Source of the DNA: Acutalibacter sp. 1XD8-33
GTDB taxonomy: Bacteria > Bacillota > Clostridia > Oscillospirales > Acutalibacteraceae
Length of the DNA stretch: 64,000 nucleotides
Reading direction: 5' to 3'
NCBI RefSeq assembly: GCF_003612555.1
Contig: NZ_RAZF01000010.1
Coordinates: 1 to 64,000 of the forward strand
This document shows, piece by piece, positions 24,301-32,749 of the stretch (positions are counted from its first letter, which is position 1; each line of letters starts with the position of its first letter). The notes under the pieces are model-generated. The model was not told where the DNA came from and ran no database searches. It saw only the letters and a program-made list of their open reading frames with translations. The translations under genes and the position numbers were made by a program.

Positions 24301-24744
24301 AAGGGCCTGTGGAGCGGCATCACGGGCTTGGCGGGCTGGCTTTGGGACAACATCTCCGGCTGGGTGCAGAGTATCTGGGACGGCGTGCTGAACTTCTTCG
24401 GCATCCACTCCCCCTCCAAAAAAGCGGAATGGGCCTTTAATATGCTGATGGAGGGATCCGCGAAAGGCGTGGAGAAAAACGGCTACAAGGCCGTCCGGGC
24501 CGTGGAGGACGTAAGCGCCCAGGTGATGGACGCTCTGCGCACAGATCCGATGAACATCGACTTCTCCCCCAGGCCTGTGGGCTGGGAGGGCGCATCCTCC
24601 GGCGCTGGAAAATCCTCCGGCGAGGGCGCTTCCTCCCTGGGCGGCACCACGATCATTATCAACTCCCCTGTGGCGGTGGATCCGGTGCAGGCCGCCCGGG
24701 AGTGGAAGAAAACCAGCCAGCAGATGGCTCTGGGATTTGTATAA
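21370..24744 (+). CDS. tail tape measure protein
   Basis: 1124 aa from TTG 21370, preceded by AAAGGAGG. It sets tail length and is ejected into the cell. N-terminal coiled segments are followed by the TP901-type core (AVSGATGEDFKALRNKAIEMGASTQFSASEAAEAFNYMAMAGW region, about 105-145), hydrophobic middle segments, then about six to seven Trp/Phe-rich repeats of roughly 40 residues (variants of FFQGIWDGIVDIFQGVAEWF, about 730-1000). The C-terminus has NFFGIHSPSKKAEWAF, typical of this family. Positions about 21850-22480 are AT-richer than the rest and look like a recombined patch. Confidence 0.9.
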   Translation: MDLFNLSAKISLDASEFDAGLKNASGKFSGFASSLKKGLSGAESFFKPAVEGFQAVETVGKKTGDVVMSGVKGFMAASTAVAGFGGTAVKAGMDFDAAMSQVSAVSGATGEDFKALRNKAIEMGASTQFSASEAAEAFNYMAMAGWKTGDMLGGIEGIMNLAAASGEDLARTSDIVTDAMTAFGLSADGTTKVLVNGFEKEVPNASHFADVLAVAASNANTNVDMMGETFKYVAPVAGTLGYSIEDTALAIGLMANSGIKASQGGTALRSIMNRIATDAGASSKSLGALGILTEKLGVEFYNADGSARDLNSVLMESREAWKELTVQEQENYAKKIAGEEAGTAWMAMMNASNADVQKLTSSLIECNGAAGKMAATMMDNLAGDMKLFKSALESLQISISDALNPTLREFAQFGTKAMEQLTKGFQSGGTKGFFSALTGIVTQATKFLAEKAPEFVKVSWQFVESLANGILDSGDEILAAAGEIINILITGVGTWLGEHGEELVQFGMGMVDTIFQGFSQAGDLISENIGQFIPLIANAFLSYHESLFTVGIDILGAIGRGLVENKDKIMEMASSTVRNIALAIAENAPAIIDGAIVLLEALANAVMENWPLIAAVGMEIIAKLVEGITTNTPAFVAAIALLFPHITKIIDVASGILDVVGKIVSAVTSGIGNILDIGKTLMSGIQGLFSLITAHPVIAVITAIVGALIYLWNNCEEFREAVQAIWEAIVSFFQAAGEAIQAAWVGIVDFFQGVWDGIVNIFQNVGQWFSDVFSAAGQAVQDAWGAIVAFFQGIWDGIVDIFQGVAEWFGSIFSAAWDAIKSVWDAVLGFFGGIADGIHSAFEAVTSFLSDAFSAAWDLISGVWEAAVGFFSGVWDGIQGVFSAVADVLGGFFSAAWSAVTGVWEAATGFFQGIWDGITGIFQGVADWFGNLFSQAWEAITSAWSGVGEFFSGIWDTITGFFSNAWQVFSDIGGNIVKGLWSGITGLAGWLWDNISGWVQSIWDGVLNFFGIHSPSKKAEWAFNMLMEGSAKGVEKNGYKAVRAVEDVSAQVMDALRTDPMNIDFSPRPVGWEGASSGAGKSSGEGASSLGGTTIIINSPVAVDPVQAAREWKKTSQQMALGFV

Positions 24745-24753
24745 GGAGGCGGC

Positions 24754-25644
24754 ATGAAGCGGGAAATCACCATCCGGTCTCTGGCGGGCCGGGGAGAACT
24801 GACTCTCCGCCAGGGGGACGCCGGGGGCTATTGGCTGGGCACGGTGGACTGGGGACAGGTCCCCGGCCAGCACCAGGAGTACCGGCACCTGAATCAGGTA
24901 GGCAGCACCATTGTGGACACCATCGTGGGCACCCGGGCTCTGTCCATCGTGGGCTGGGTGCTGGACGGCGGAACCGGCGATCTCCGGGAGCGCTGCGCCT
25001 TTCTCAACGCCTTCTTCTCTCCGGTGGAGGACTACATCCTGGAGTACGAGGGGAAGAAAATCCAGTTCCGGCCGGATTCCTCCATCCAGTACCCCCCGGA
25101 GTACAGGCAGAACAACGAGAAAGTCCGGAAGTTCCTGCTGCAGGCCACCTGCCCGTTCCCCCTGTTCTCCGACCGGACGGACATGGCCGTGGCCTTTGAT
25201 TCCACCGGCAAGCTGTTCCGGTTCCCCACCAATTTCGGCCAGGAGGCCCCCTTAGTGATGGGATCCCAGAACCGGGCCTACACGGCGGAGACCAACAACA
25301 CCGGCGGATTCCAGACGGGAATCACCGCTCGGCTGCGGTTTTCCGGCACGGTGGAGAATCCCCGAATCCGGAACCTGACCTCCGGAAAATACATCGGGGT
25401 GAACCGCGCTTTCCACAAGGGGGAGCTGCTGGAAATCTCCACCCTGCCGGGGGAAAAGCGCATGACCCTTTATCCCGCCCAGGGAGAGCCGGAAAACCTG
25501 ATCCGCTATCGGGACTTCGGCGGGGAGTGGATCCAGCTTCTGCCCGGGCGGAACCTGCTGGCCCTGGAGTGCGCCAACCCCGATCAGCGCCTCTCTATGG
25601 CCGTCACCCTCTTCTATACCCCCCTCTATCTTGAGGTCGAATAA
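24754..25644 (+). CDS. distal tail protein (Dit-like)
   Basis: 296 aa, directly after the tape measure. N-terminal belt domain with DYILEYEGKKIQFRPDSSIQ and a C-terminal galectin-like part with GTVENPRIRNLTSGKYIGVN, arrangement and length typical of siphophage Dit proteins that form the hub between tail tube and tip. Confidence 0.8.
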   Translation: MKREITIRSLAGRGELTLRQGDAGGYWLGTVDWGQVPGQHQEYRHLNQVGSTIVDTIVGTRALSIVGWVLDGGTGDLRERCAFLNAFFSPVEDYILEYEGKKIQFRPDSSIQYPPEYRQNNEKVRKFLLQATCPFPLFSDRTDMAVAFDSTGKLFRFPTNFGQEAPLVMGSQNRAYTAETNNTGGFQTGITARLRFSGTVENPRIRNLTSGKYIGVNRAFHKGELLEISTLPGEKRMTLYPAQGEPENLIRYRDFGGEWIQLLPGRNLLALECANPDQRLSMAVTLFYTPLYLEVE

Positions 25645-26167
25645 AGGTCGTGGGGCTGTCTCAGCTGCCGCCTCGGTCGGCGACGGGAAATCGCCACCGG
25701 CGATTGCCTCCCCCACACCCCACAAACTTTTTGAAAAGAAGTTTAAGACGTTACCTTCGGTAAGTCTCAAAAACTTTTACACACTCCTCATTTCATTCGT
25801 CGCACATGACGCCACGAATGGAGAAATGAGATAGCTGAGTTTCGTCATAGTGTCTAAAAGATAAACACTCGCATGGCTCGGTTTATCTTTACGTTTTGCT
25901 ACGGAAAACTCTGCTAAGCTGGGTGTGGGCGCTTTCAGTTAGCCAGGGTAAAAGTGTTGTCCACTTTTTCAAAAGTGGCGTGGTGTGGAGCGGAGCTCCA
26001 CGGTCTTGCCCTTGACCTTAACTCCTAAGAAGCGCAATTTTTGCGGGTGTGAATAATAGTTAATCTCATGCAATGAGATGAATCTCTTTTGCAACTGAGA
26101 AAAAAGTCCCCTGGGCCCAGGAGAGGGCCGATTGTAAGAAGAAAAACATTCCCAGAAAGGAGCCGCG
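25645..26167. repeat. 523-base non-coding insert of host-type palindromic repeats in the tail operon
   Basis: No plausible gene. Contains hairpin AGACGTTACC-TTCGGTAAGTCT (about 25746-25767) and a 60-base unit (25943-26002) that matches 57731-57790, in host DNA upstream of pckG, at 57 of 60 positions, including CCACTTTTTCAAAAGTGG and GTGGAGCGGMGCTCCAC palindromes. Such an insert between Dit and Tal genes is unexpected in a phage and indicates transposition or recombination of a host repeat into the prophage. The last 40 bases carry the ribosome site for the next gene. Confidence 0.6.
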
Positions 26168-27301
26168 ATGGAACTTAAAATGGAAGTCTACTCTCCCGCT
26201 CTGGAGCTTCTGGGGATTCTGGAGGGCTGCCGGTCTCTGGTGTATGAGGAGAAAGCCTTTTCCTCCGGCAGCTTTACCCTGGAATCCCTGATCACCCCCG
26301 AAATTCTCAGCCTGATCAAGCCGGACCGCATCATCTGGTTCCGGGAGGGCGCGGCGGGCATTGTGGAGCTGATCCAGCAGCAGGAGAGCCGGGAGGGGCC
26401 CTATATCACCGTGAAGGGAAGCCTGCTCACGGGGATTCTGGGCCGAAGGATTCTCTGGGGCCGGTATGATCTCAAGGGCACGGCGGCGGAGTGCATGGCC
26501 CGGCTGGTAGACGATTCCTGCATCCACCCCACCCGGGGGGACGGGCCAGCCCGGGTGTTGCCCGGGTTGAAAATGGCGGAGCCCCAGCCCGCCGGGGATG
26601 GTGTTCCCGCCCTGCGGGCCCAAAAGACCGGGGGGACCCTGCTGGAGGCCCTCGAAGAGCTGGGCGAGGCGGGAGCCACCGCTTTCGGGGTGGAATTTTC
26701 CCCCAAAGAGCCGGAGCTGCGGTTCTGGACCCGGGCCGGGGTGGACCGCACCGCCGGGCAGACCCAGCGGGACCCGGTGCTGTTCTCCACAGAGCTGGAC
26801 GACGTGTTGGAAGCGGAATACAGCTGCAGCTCCGCCGGATACCGGAACGTGGCCCTGGTGGCCGGAGAGGGAGAGGGCCCGGACCGGATTTATCTGACGG
26901 CGGCGGAGCCCGGCGGGGAAGCGGCGGGTTTTTCCCGGCGGGAGCTCTGGGTAGACGCCCGGGACCTGCAGCGGGGGGAGGAGGGAAGCGAGGACCGGCT
27001 TACCCCCGAGGAATACGCGGAGGTGCTTCTCACCCGGGGCGGGGAAAAGCTGGCGGAAAATCCCCTGGCGGAGAGCTTTCAGGCCACGGTGCGCACGGTG
27101 GACCCCACCTATCGGCTGGGCCGGGACTTCCTTCTGGGGGACAGGATCACCGTGGAGGACCGGCGGCTGGGCATCCGGGCGGACGCGGTGGCAACGGCGG
27201 TGCGGTACGGCATCAGCCGGGAGGGGGAGAGCCAGGAGCTCACCCTGGGCTACGGCCAGCCCACCATCTATGAAAAACTCAGCAGAAAGGCGGACAGATA
27301 A
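26168..27301 (+). CDS. tail-tip protein, ReqiPepy6 gp37-like (Tal)
   Basis: 377 aa. Start after AGAAAGGAG. Contains MEVYSPALELLGILEGCRSLVYEEKAFSSGSF (partly quoted), IITVKG-type core and VDPTYRLGRDFLLGDRITVEDRRLGI, the standard text of the Siphovirus gp37-like family that forms the baseplate hub next to Dit. No peptidase domain is attached. The stop overlaps the next ATG by one base (ATAATGG context). Confidence 0.8.
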   Translation: MELKMEVYSPALELLGILEGCRSLVYEEKAFSSGSFTLESLITPEILSLIKPDRIIWFREGAAGIVELIQQQESREGPYITVKGSLLTGILGRRILWGRYDLKGTAAECMARLVDDSCIHPTRGDGPARVLPGLKMAEPQPAGDGVPALRAQKTGGTLLEALEELGEAGATAFGVEFSPKEPELRFWTRAGVDRTAGQTQRDPVLFSTELDDVLEAEYSCSSAGYRNVALVAGEGEGPDRIYLTAAEPGGEAAGFSRRELWVDARDLQRGEEGSEDRLTPEEYAEVLLTRGGEKLAENPLAESFQATVRTVDPTYRLGRDFLLGDRITVEDRRLGIRADAVATAVRYGISREGESQELTLGYGQPTIYEKLSRKADR

Positions 27302-29256
27302 TGGCGCTATACGACGGCTTTTTTGACGCGGTACTGGACGAATCCACCGGCAAATATGACCGGGAATACTCCGGGGAGGACTTCGTGGGGTATTTCGAGA
27401 ACATAGTAGGCTCCGGGGTGTGCGTCTATGAGAACCCGGACAGCTTCCGGCCCCTGTGGACGGCCCAGGGGGTGCTGCTGGCTCCGGGGGCCCTGTTCAT
27501 CCGGGGCTACTACCTGCACAACCGGCCCGGCCCCCATGAGGATCCGGCGGAGTACCGGGGGTATCTTGTGCCTTTGGAGGGGGAGGGAGAGCAGGCGGTG
27601 CTGGCCCATCTGGATCTGGCCGTCCGGCGGATTGAGCTGCTCTGCCAGCCCAGGGGCCAGGATATTCCAGAGGATTCCCTGGTGCTCTGCTATGCGGATC
27701 CGGCGTCCGGCACGGTGGCCGACACCCGCCAGGACCCGGACCTCTGCGGCATCCTGGACGCCGCGGGGGACCTGTCCGGCAAGGTGGCCTACGCGGTGGA
27801 CTACATCGACAACCAGGTGGAGGGTCGGCTGCAGGAGGCCCGGGAGCAGATCGCCGCAAAGGAGGCGGAGCTAGACGGAAAGATCGCCCAGGTGGCCGCC
27901 GAGGTGGAGAAGATCACCCCGCCTCCTGTGGGCACGGTGCAGTTCACCGCCAGCCAGAACGTGGGCCCGGAGTGGCTTCTCTGCGACGGCTCCTTCGTCA
28001 ACGAAGCGGACTATCCGGAGCTGGTGGCCGCGCTGGGGAAGCACGTGCCCAAGCCGGAGGATTTCACCGAAATCGCCGCAGGGCGGCTTCCCGCCAACCT
28101 GACAAACGGGGTGATCCAGGACGGCAAACTCTGGACCTATTCCTTTGACCAGGGGAAGCTGCTGGGCCTGGACCTGTCCACAAAGGCGATCACGGAGATT
28201 CCCGTCACCGGCACAGACGAGCTCTATGCTCCGGCTATGCAGAGCATTTATCTTTCCATGGCGAACGGCGGCGTGTTTCTCGCCCAGTATAAGGAGAGCG
28301 ACGCCCTTGCCAATAAGCTGCTGATCTATACAAACTACGCCTTTTCCCCTGGTGCGGCCTCCCTCCCCATGACGCGGCTCACCTGGGACAAGCCCGAGCT
28401 GGGCGGGATTTCCAAGGAGGACATGGTGCCCTATGTGTCCTATAACGCCTTCGAGGAGGCCTATCAGATTGCGGTGGGGGTGGGCTCCCCCACGTCAAGG
28501 ACAGTGCCATTTACCTATTCCCTAAAATGGAAAGAGGGAAACCAGATCCTCCCCTACCCCACATACAAGGATTATCAGATGACCGCCGCGAAAACAATCT
28601 ATCCCTATGCGTCCGGAAATCCTGCCGGAAAAGCCGGGTATCAGCGGAAAGCCCAGGGGGAGCTGCTCTATCTCTCCAATGATGTCACCCTCTCCTCCAC
28701 CCCAAAAAAGCTCTACTCCATCCAGAGCAGCGCCTCAATGCCCGCCGGGGACCAGACATTGCGCCAGCAGCTGGCCGTAGCCACAGAGACAGCGGCCCTG
28801 ACGGCGGTGGAAAAAACCGGCGCTTCCGGCCAGTTCCGTGTTGTTTTCCTCCAGAAAAACGGAAGCAAGACCAGCGTTTCCGTCTCGGTGAACGCGGGGG
28901 TCTACTCCCGTGTGTTTGAGGACGCCGCCGTGTATGTGGGGGAGATGGACCTGTGGCTGATTTTTGTGGGTACGGGCCTGCTCTTCACCTCTGACTTGGC
29001 AAACGCCGCCCGGTATGGCTTTCTGGATACCACGGAGGTCCTGGGCGTCATCACCCGGAACGGCTTTTTAGAGTACGATTCCCAAAGCCGTATTCTATAT
29101 ATTATGGGCCAGGATACGCAGAACGTGGTGAAGGTGGGCGCGTTCCAAATGCCCCCCCTCTACAACTACGCCAACGACGGGGCCTGGCTGCCCATGCTTG
29201 CCAGCGACGGGGTGCCCGCGTACATCAAGGCCACGGAAACGGAGGCGGCAGCGTGA
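27301..29256 (+). CDS. baseplate/receptor-binding protein with collar-type domain
   Basis: 651 aa. N-terminal baseplate-attachment domain (YDGFFDAVL...GEDFVGYFENIVGSGVCVY, about 4-45), a coiled linker (about 175-205, LQEAREQIAAKEAELDGKIAQ region), then a collar-like motif VGTVQFTASQNVGPEWLLCDGS (partly quoted, about 215-235) and a long beta-propeller-like or fibre region to the end. Probably the main adhesin. Confidence 0.7.
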   Translation: MALYDGFFDAVLDESTGKYDREYSGEDFVGYFENIVGSGVCVYENPDSFRPLWTAQGVLLAPGALFIRGYYLHNRPGPHEDPAEYRGYLVPLEGEGEQAVLAHLDLAVRRIELLCQPRGQDIPEDSLVLCYADPASGTVADTRQDPDLCGILDAAGDLSGKVAYAVDYIDNQVEGRLQEAREQIAAKEAELDGKIAQVAAEVEKITPPPVGTVQFTASQNVGPEWLLCDGSFVNEADYPELVAALGKHVPKPEDFTEIAAGRLPANLTNGVIQDGKLWTYSFDQGKLLGLDLSTKAITEIPVTGTDELYAPAMQSIYLSMANGGVFLAQYKESDALANKLLIYTNYAFSPGAASLPMTRLTWDKPELGGISKEDMVPYVSYNAFEEAYQIAVGVGSPTSRTVPFTYSLKWKEGNQILPYPTYKDYQMTAAKTIYPYASGNPAGKAGYQRKAQGELLYLSNDVTLSSTPKKLYSIQSSASMPAGDQTLRQQLAVATETAALTAVEKTGASGQFRVVFLQKNGSKTSVSVSVNAGVYSRVFEDAAVYVGEMDLWLIFVGTGLLFTSDLANAARYGFLDTTEVLGVITRNGFLEYDSQSRILYIMGQDTQNVVKVGAFQMPPLYNYANDGAWLPMLASDGVPAYIKATETEAAA

Positions 29257-30041
29257 TTTCCTATGGCTTCTGCCTGGGGGACCCCTCGGGTCGGTACAGT
29301 TCGGAGGATTTCGCCGGGGCCTTCCACCCGGTGACCGGCAGCGGCGTCTGCCGGTGGGGCAACCGGTTCGCCCTGTCGGTGGAGGGCATGAGCGCCACCC
29401 TCCAGAGCGGCTTCGCCCTGGCCTTTGGCCGCTGGCTGAAAAGCGACGGCCCCTATGAGCTCCTGCTCTCCCCCGGCTGGGACCACGGGGACCGCTTCGA
29501 CCTTGTGGGCGTGCGGGTGGACCTGGAGGCGAAGCGGGCGGCGCTGGCGGTGCTGGAGGGCGCGGCCCAGGAGCCTCCCCCGGGCTTCCTGCCCCTGTAC
29601 CGCCTCCGGGTGAAGCGGGGGGCTGTGAACCTGCTGCCGGAGGACGTGGAGGACCTGCGGATTGACATCCCCAGCTTGGCGCAGAGCAGCCGGGAGGGCC
29701 TGCGGGCCTATGGCTTCGTCACCTCCGGCCTGGACCGGCGGGTGGAGGAGATTCTGGCCCTGGGGGACGGGATCCTCCAAAAAGGGGACCGGGCCATAGA
29801 GGACCTGGACGCCGCCATCCGCAAGGCCGGGGGGATGCCGGCTGTTGGCGAACTGACAACCGGGCGGCGGGCCCCTCAGCCTGAAAGCGGCTGGCTGCTC
29901 TGCCACGGGGGGCCCGTTCCAGAGGAATATCCGGAGCTTGCGGCACTGGGCCTGGAGGCGCTGCCGGACATCCGGCCGGAAGATCCCCGGCTGAGCACCT
30001 GGATATTTGCTGGGGAGGCCCAGAGAGAGGATGGTGTATAG
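29253..30041 (+). CDS. baseplate protein, paralogous N-terminus to the preceding gene
   Basis: 262 aa from GTG 29253, overlapping the previous gene by 4 bases. Its first 40 residues (YGFCLGDPSGRYSSEDFAGAFHPVTGSGVCRWGN region) follow the same pattern as the preceding adhesin's N-terminus, and its end again has a short collar-like ESGWLLCHGGPVPEEYPELAALG. It looks like a shortened duplicate lacking the fibre part, perhaps a chaperone or minor tip protein. Confidence 0.6.
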   Translation: MISYGFCLGDPSGRYSSEDFAGAFHPVTGSGVCRWGNRFALSVEGMSATLQSGFALAFGRWLKSDGPYELLLSPGWDHGDRFDLVGVRVDLEAKRAALAVLEGAAQEPPPGFLPLYRLRVKRGAVNLLPEDVEDLRIDIPSLAQSSREGLRAYGFVTSGLDRRVEEILALGDGILQKGDRAIEDLDAAIRKAGGMPAVGELTTGRRAPQPESGWLLCHGGPVPEEYPELAALGLEALPDIRPEDPRLSTWIFAGEAQREDGV

Positions 30042-30637
30042 TGTTCCAGCTTTACGCGGAGAAGAACCAGCTGCGTGTGCGGCAGAGAGAGCCGGTGACC
30101 AGCGGGTCGGTGAATGTGTACGAGGTGGGGTTCGGGTTCTCGCCGGAGTGGGATGGGCTCTCGACAACGGCAGTGTTCCGGTGCGGGGACGTCTCGGTTT
30201 CCATGCTGCTAGGCGAGATCGGGGCCTGCGCCGTGCCCTGGGAGGTGTTGGAGGACCCGGGCCGCAGGCTCTACGCCGGCGTCTACGGCACGCGGGGCGG
30301 GGAGCTGGTGCTGCCCACGGTATGGGCGGAGCTGGGCACGGTGCTGGAGGGCGCAAGCTCAGGAGAAAGGGCCCGTCCCCCCACTCCGGACCTTTGGGAG
30401 CAGGAGCTTTCCCGGAAAGGCGACCGGCTTGACGTCACTCCGGACGGAAGTCTAGGCCTTTACGCCGGGGACAATCTGTTAAGCTCCGTGCCTTTCCAGG
30501 GGGGCGGAGGCACGGCGGGCGTGCTGAGCTTCTACGGGCGCACGGGCCGGGTAGAGCCAGAGGCCGGAGACTACACCCCGGCCATGGTGGGCATGGAGCC
30601 CATCACAAATTCACAGATGGAGGAGTTGTTGAAATGA
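30041..30637 (+). CDS. tail-tip associated protein with Ig-like N-terminal domain
   Basis: 198 aa from GTG 30041. The N-terminus (VNVYEVGFGFSPEWDGLSTTAVFRCGD) is a beta-sandwich type often found in baseplate-associated phage proteins; the end (FYGRTGRVEPEAGDYTPAMVG, partly quoted) is the G-R-x-G-x-V-x-P-x-x-G-D-Y-T motif of tail fibre attachment. Overlaps next start by 4 bases. Confidence 0.6.
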   Translation: MFQLYAEKNQLRVRQREPVTSGSVNVYEVGFGFSPEWDGLSTTAVFRCGDVSVSMLLGEIGACAVPWEVLEDPGRRLYAGVYGTRGGELVLPTVWAELGTVLEGASSGERARPPTPDLWEQELSRKGDRLDVTPDGSLGLYAGDNLLSSVPFQGGGGTAGVLSFYGRTGRVEPEAGDYTPAMVGMEPITNSQMEELLK

Positions 30638-31377
30638 GCACAAGAGCACAGAAAATGGGCCGGGAAGTGGCTGCGGCACAATATCTGGACGCGGACGGCC
30701 TGCTGTTCCTGTGGAACAAGCTGAAGGCTACGTTTATGGAGCAGGGCGGGGTGCCTTGGGGGGCGAATTTCTACTATTTCAGCGCCGACCAGCCCCCCGA
30801 GGCCAACCAGATCCTCACCATCCCCCGGCGGCAGTTCGCCTTTAACCCTGTGAACGCGTCCCTCTGCTACGGATTCCTCACCTACCGGAGCAAGCTCTGG
30901 ATCGCGTCCGTCTCTGTGGGGGTGTACAACGAGGGCAACAGCACCTTCCAAGCCGGGATCATGAACCTGTGGGCCGTGGAAGGGGGAGGCGGCGCGGCGG
31001 ACAGCGTGGCCTGGGAGGATATCACGGGCAAGCCGGAGCTGGTGCTCCAGTCGGTTTACGACGCCTTTGTGGGCGAGACCCAGGCCGCCCTCACGGACCG
31101 CCCCACCACCCAGCAGATGAATGAGGCCATCAACGTCGCCGTGGGCTCCGTCTACCGCTACGCGGGCAGCGTGGCTACATATGACAATCTGCCAACTGAG
31201 GGCGTCTCCGGCGGGGACGTGTACAACGCCGAGGATACGGGCATGAACTGGGCCTGGGTCGCCCCCACGGACACGGAGCCGGGGTACTGGGACAGCCTGG
31301 GCCAGACCTTCACCATCGAGGCCATCCCTAACGCGACCATCCAGGCCATCGTGGACGGCACCTATGGGGAGGACTGA
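30634..31377 (+). CDS. tail fibre-associated protein
   Basis: 247 aa. Opens with a helix and YLDADGLLFLWNKLKATF (about 17-34), a segment repeated in many gut-phage fibre proteins, then an Ile/Tyr-rich body and NLPTEGVSGGDVYNAEDTGMNWAWV (partly quoted), a common fibre repeat. Probably part of the side fibre complex. Confidence 0.6.
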   Translation: MSTRAQKMGREVAAAQYLDADGLLFLWNKLKATFMEQGGVPWGANFYYFSADQPPEANQILTIPRRQFAFNPVNASLCYGFLTYRSKLWIASVSVGVYNEGNSTFQAGIMNLWAVEGGGGAADSVAWEDITGKPELVLQSVYDAFVGETQAALTDRPTTQQMNEAINVAVGSVYRYAGSVATYDNLPTEGVSGGDVYNAEDTGMNWAWVAPTDTEPGYWDSLGQTFTIEAIPNATIQAIVDGTYGED

Positions 31378-31380
31378 TCT

Positions 31381-32433
31381 ATGGGCTTTCTGGACGAACT
31401 GGGATTGAATTTTCTCTGGGGAAAGATCACGGCGAGGCTCTCCGCCAAGCAGGACAGGCTTACCGGCCAGACCGGGCAGGTGGCGGGGTTCGGGCAGAAT
31501 GGGGCCCTACAGCCCCAATACCTGAATTTTACGGTGGCAGGAGACGGAAACCCGGTGGGCGCGGTGATCTCCTTTTTGGGGTTGAACGCGCCCCAGGGCT
31601 ATCTGGTGTGCGACGGCGGGATGCACGCGATCGAGGATTACCCGGAGCTGGCGGGCTTCTTTGAGAGCCAGTTCGGCACGAAGAACCACTTCGGCGGGGA
31701 CGGAGAAACCTCTTTTGCCGTGCCGGATATGCGGAACTTGTTTCTGCGTGGGTATCATGGAGACACGGAGGAAGTCAGCGCCGAACTGGGACAGCGGCAG
31801 GAAGCTACAGAGGTTCCCTGGGTTGCGGCGCTTAATGGATATGGTACCTCCGGGCTTTGCAATATGGGAATTTCCAAAGATCCCAGCCGCCCCGATGATC
31901 TCCCCCATTTTCGAAACAACGAGCTGGAAAACTTTGACTTGGATAGCACCATAACCACCGCTATAGTAGGCAGCGGGAATAATGTATTCCAGAACAATCC
32001 CAATACAGAGTGGAAGGTTGACCCCAGACCGGTTCCAGTCAGAGGGAAAGTCCGTCCTGTGAACATGGCCGTGCTCTACTGCATCAAAGCTGTTTCCGCA
32101 GAGAGCAGCCGGATCGGCGAGTATTCTACAGAGGAAGTGCCCATTGGTACATGGATTGATGGGAAAACAGTGTACAGGATGGTAATTCAAGGCACTTCTG
32201 GCAGCGTTACAGGATCATGGCGTGACGTCAAAGAAATTCCAAATGTTGAAAATGTGGTTTCCCTCTCTTTTGTCATTTGGAACAGTGAAGACAATCGGAA
32301 CTGCGGAAACGACAGAGAATGTGTAGTAGGATATTCTTCTTCTACACAAATGCTTGGGATTTATGCGATAACCCAAAATAGAACCAATCAGCCATTCACT
32401 GCTCTGTTTGAATACACCAAAACCACAGACTGA
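31381..32433 (+). CDS. tail-collar fibre / receptor-binding protein
   Basis: 350 aa. N-terminus FLDELGLNFLWGKITARLSAKQD links to the previous fibre gene; the collar domain is clear: GAVISFLGLNAPQGYLVCDGG (partly quoted, about 59-79), then FAVPDMRNLFLRGYHGD (about 116-132). From about 31750 onwards base composition becomes AT-richer, which fits exchange of receptor-binding tips between phages. Confidence 0.75.
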   Translation: MGFLDELGLNFLWGKITARLSAKQDRLTGQTGQVAGFGQNGALQPQYLNFTVAGDGNPVGAVISFLGLNAPQGYLVCDGGMHAIEDYPELAGFFESQFGTKNHFGGDGETSFAVPDMRNLFLRGYHGDTEEVSAELGQRQEATEVPWVAALNGYGTSGLCNMGISKDPSRPDDLPHFRNNELENFDLDSTITTAIVGSGNNVFQNNPNTEWKVDPRPVPVRGKVRPVNMAVLYCIKAVSAESSRIGEYSTEEVPIGTWIDGKTVYRMVIQGTSGSVTGSWRDVKEIPNVENVVSLSFVIWNSEDNRNCGNDRECVVGYSSSTQMLGIYAITQNRTNQPFTALFEYTKTTD

Positions 32434-32447
32434 AAAGAGGTGAGATC

Positions 32448-32729
32448 ATGAACGAATGGGGCGTAGTAGGGGTGATCGTCGCGCTGGTGGGGCTGATAGC
32501 GGCGGTGGTGGGGCCCATGATCAAGGTGAGCTCTACCCTGACGCGAATCTCCACCATCCTGGATGGGGCCACCGAACGGCTGAACAAGCTGGAAACCGCC
32601 GACCGGGATTTCCAGGAAAGCGCCCGGCAGGCACATTCCCGGCTCCACGACCGGATTGACGGAGTGGACAGCCGGGTGAACAACCACGAGGTCCGCATCT
32701 CCACTTTGGAGCACGCGGAAAAGCTGTGA
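32448..32729 (+). CDS. XhlA-like hemolysin/lysis accessory protein
   Basis: 93 aa with an N-terminal membrane segment (about 5-24) and a coiled coil (ISTILDGATERLNKLETADRDF onward). Same size and place as XhlA in PBSX and SPP1-like phages, where it works with the holin. AAAAGAGGTGAG precedes the ATG. Confidence 0.6.
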   Translation: MNEWGVVGVIVALVGLIAAVVGPMIKVSSTLTRISTILDGATERLNKLETADRDFQESARQAHSRLHDRIDGVDSRVNNHEVRISTLEHAEKL

Positions 32730-32749
32730 ATTTGAGAGGAGGAATGGCA

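Noticed and set aside
31381-32433. Diversity-generating retroelement target
   Set aside because: No reverse transcriptase, template repeat or adenine-specific substitution pattern is visible.
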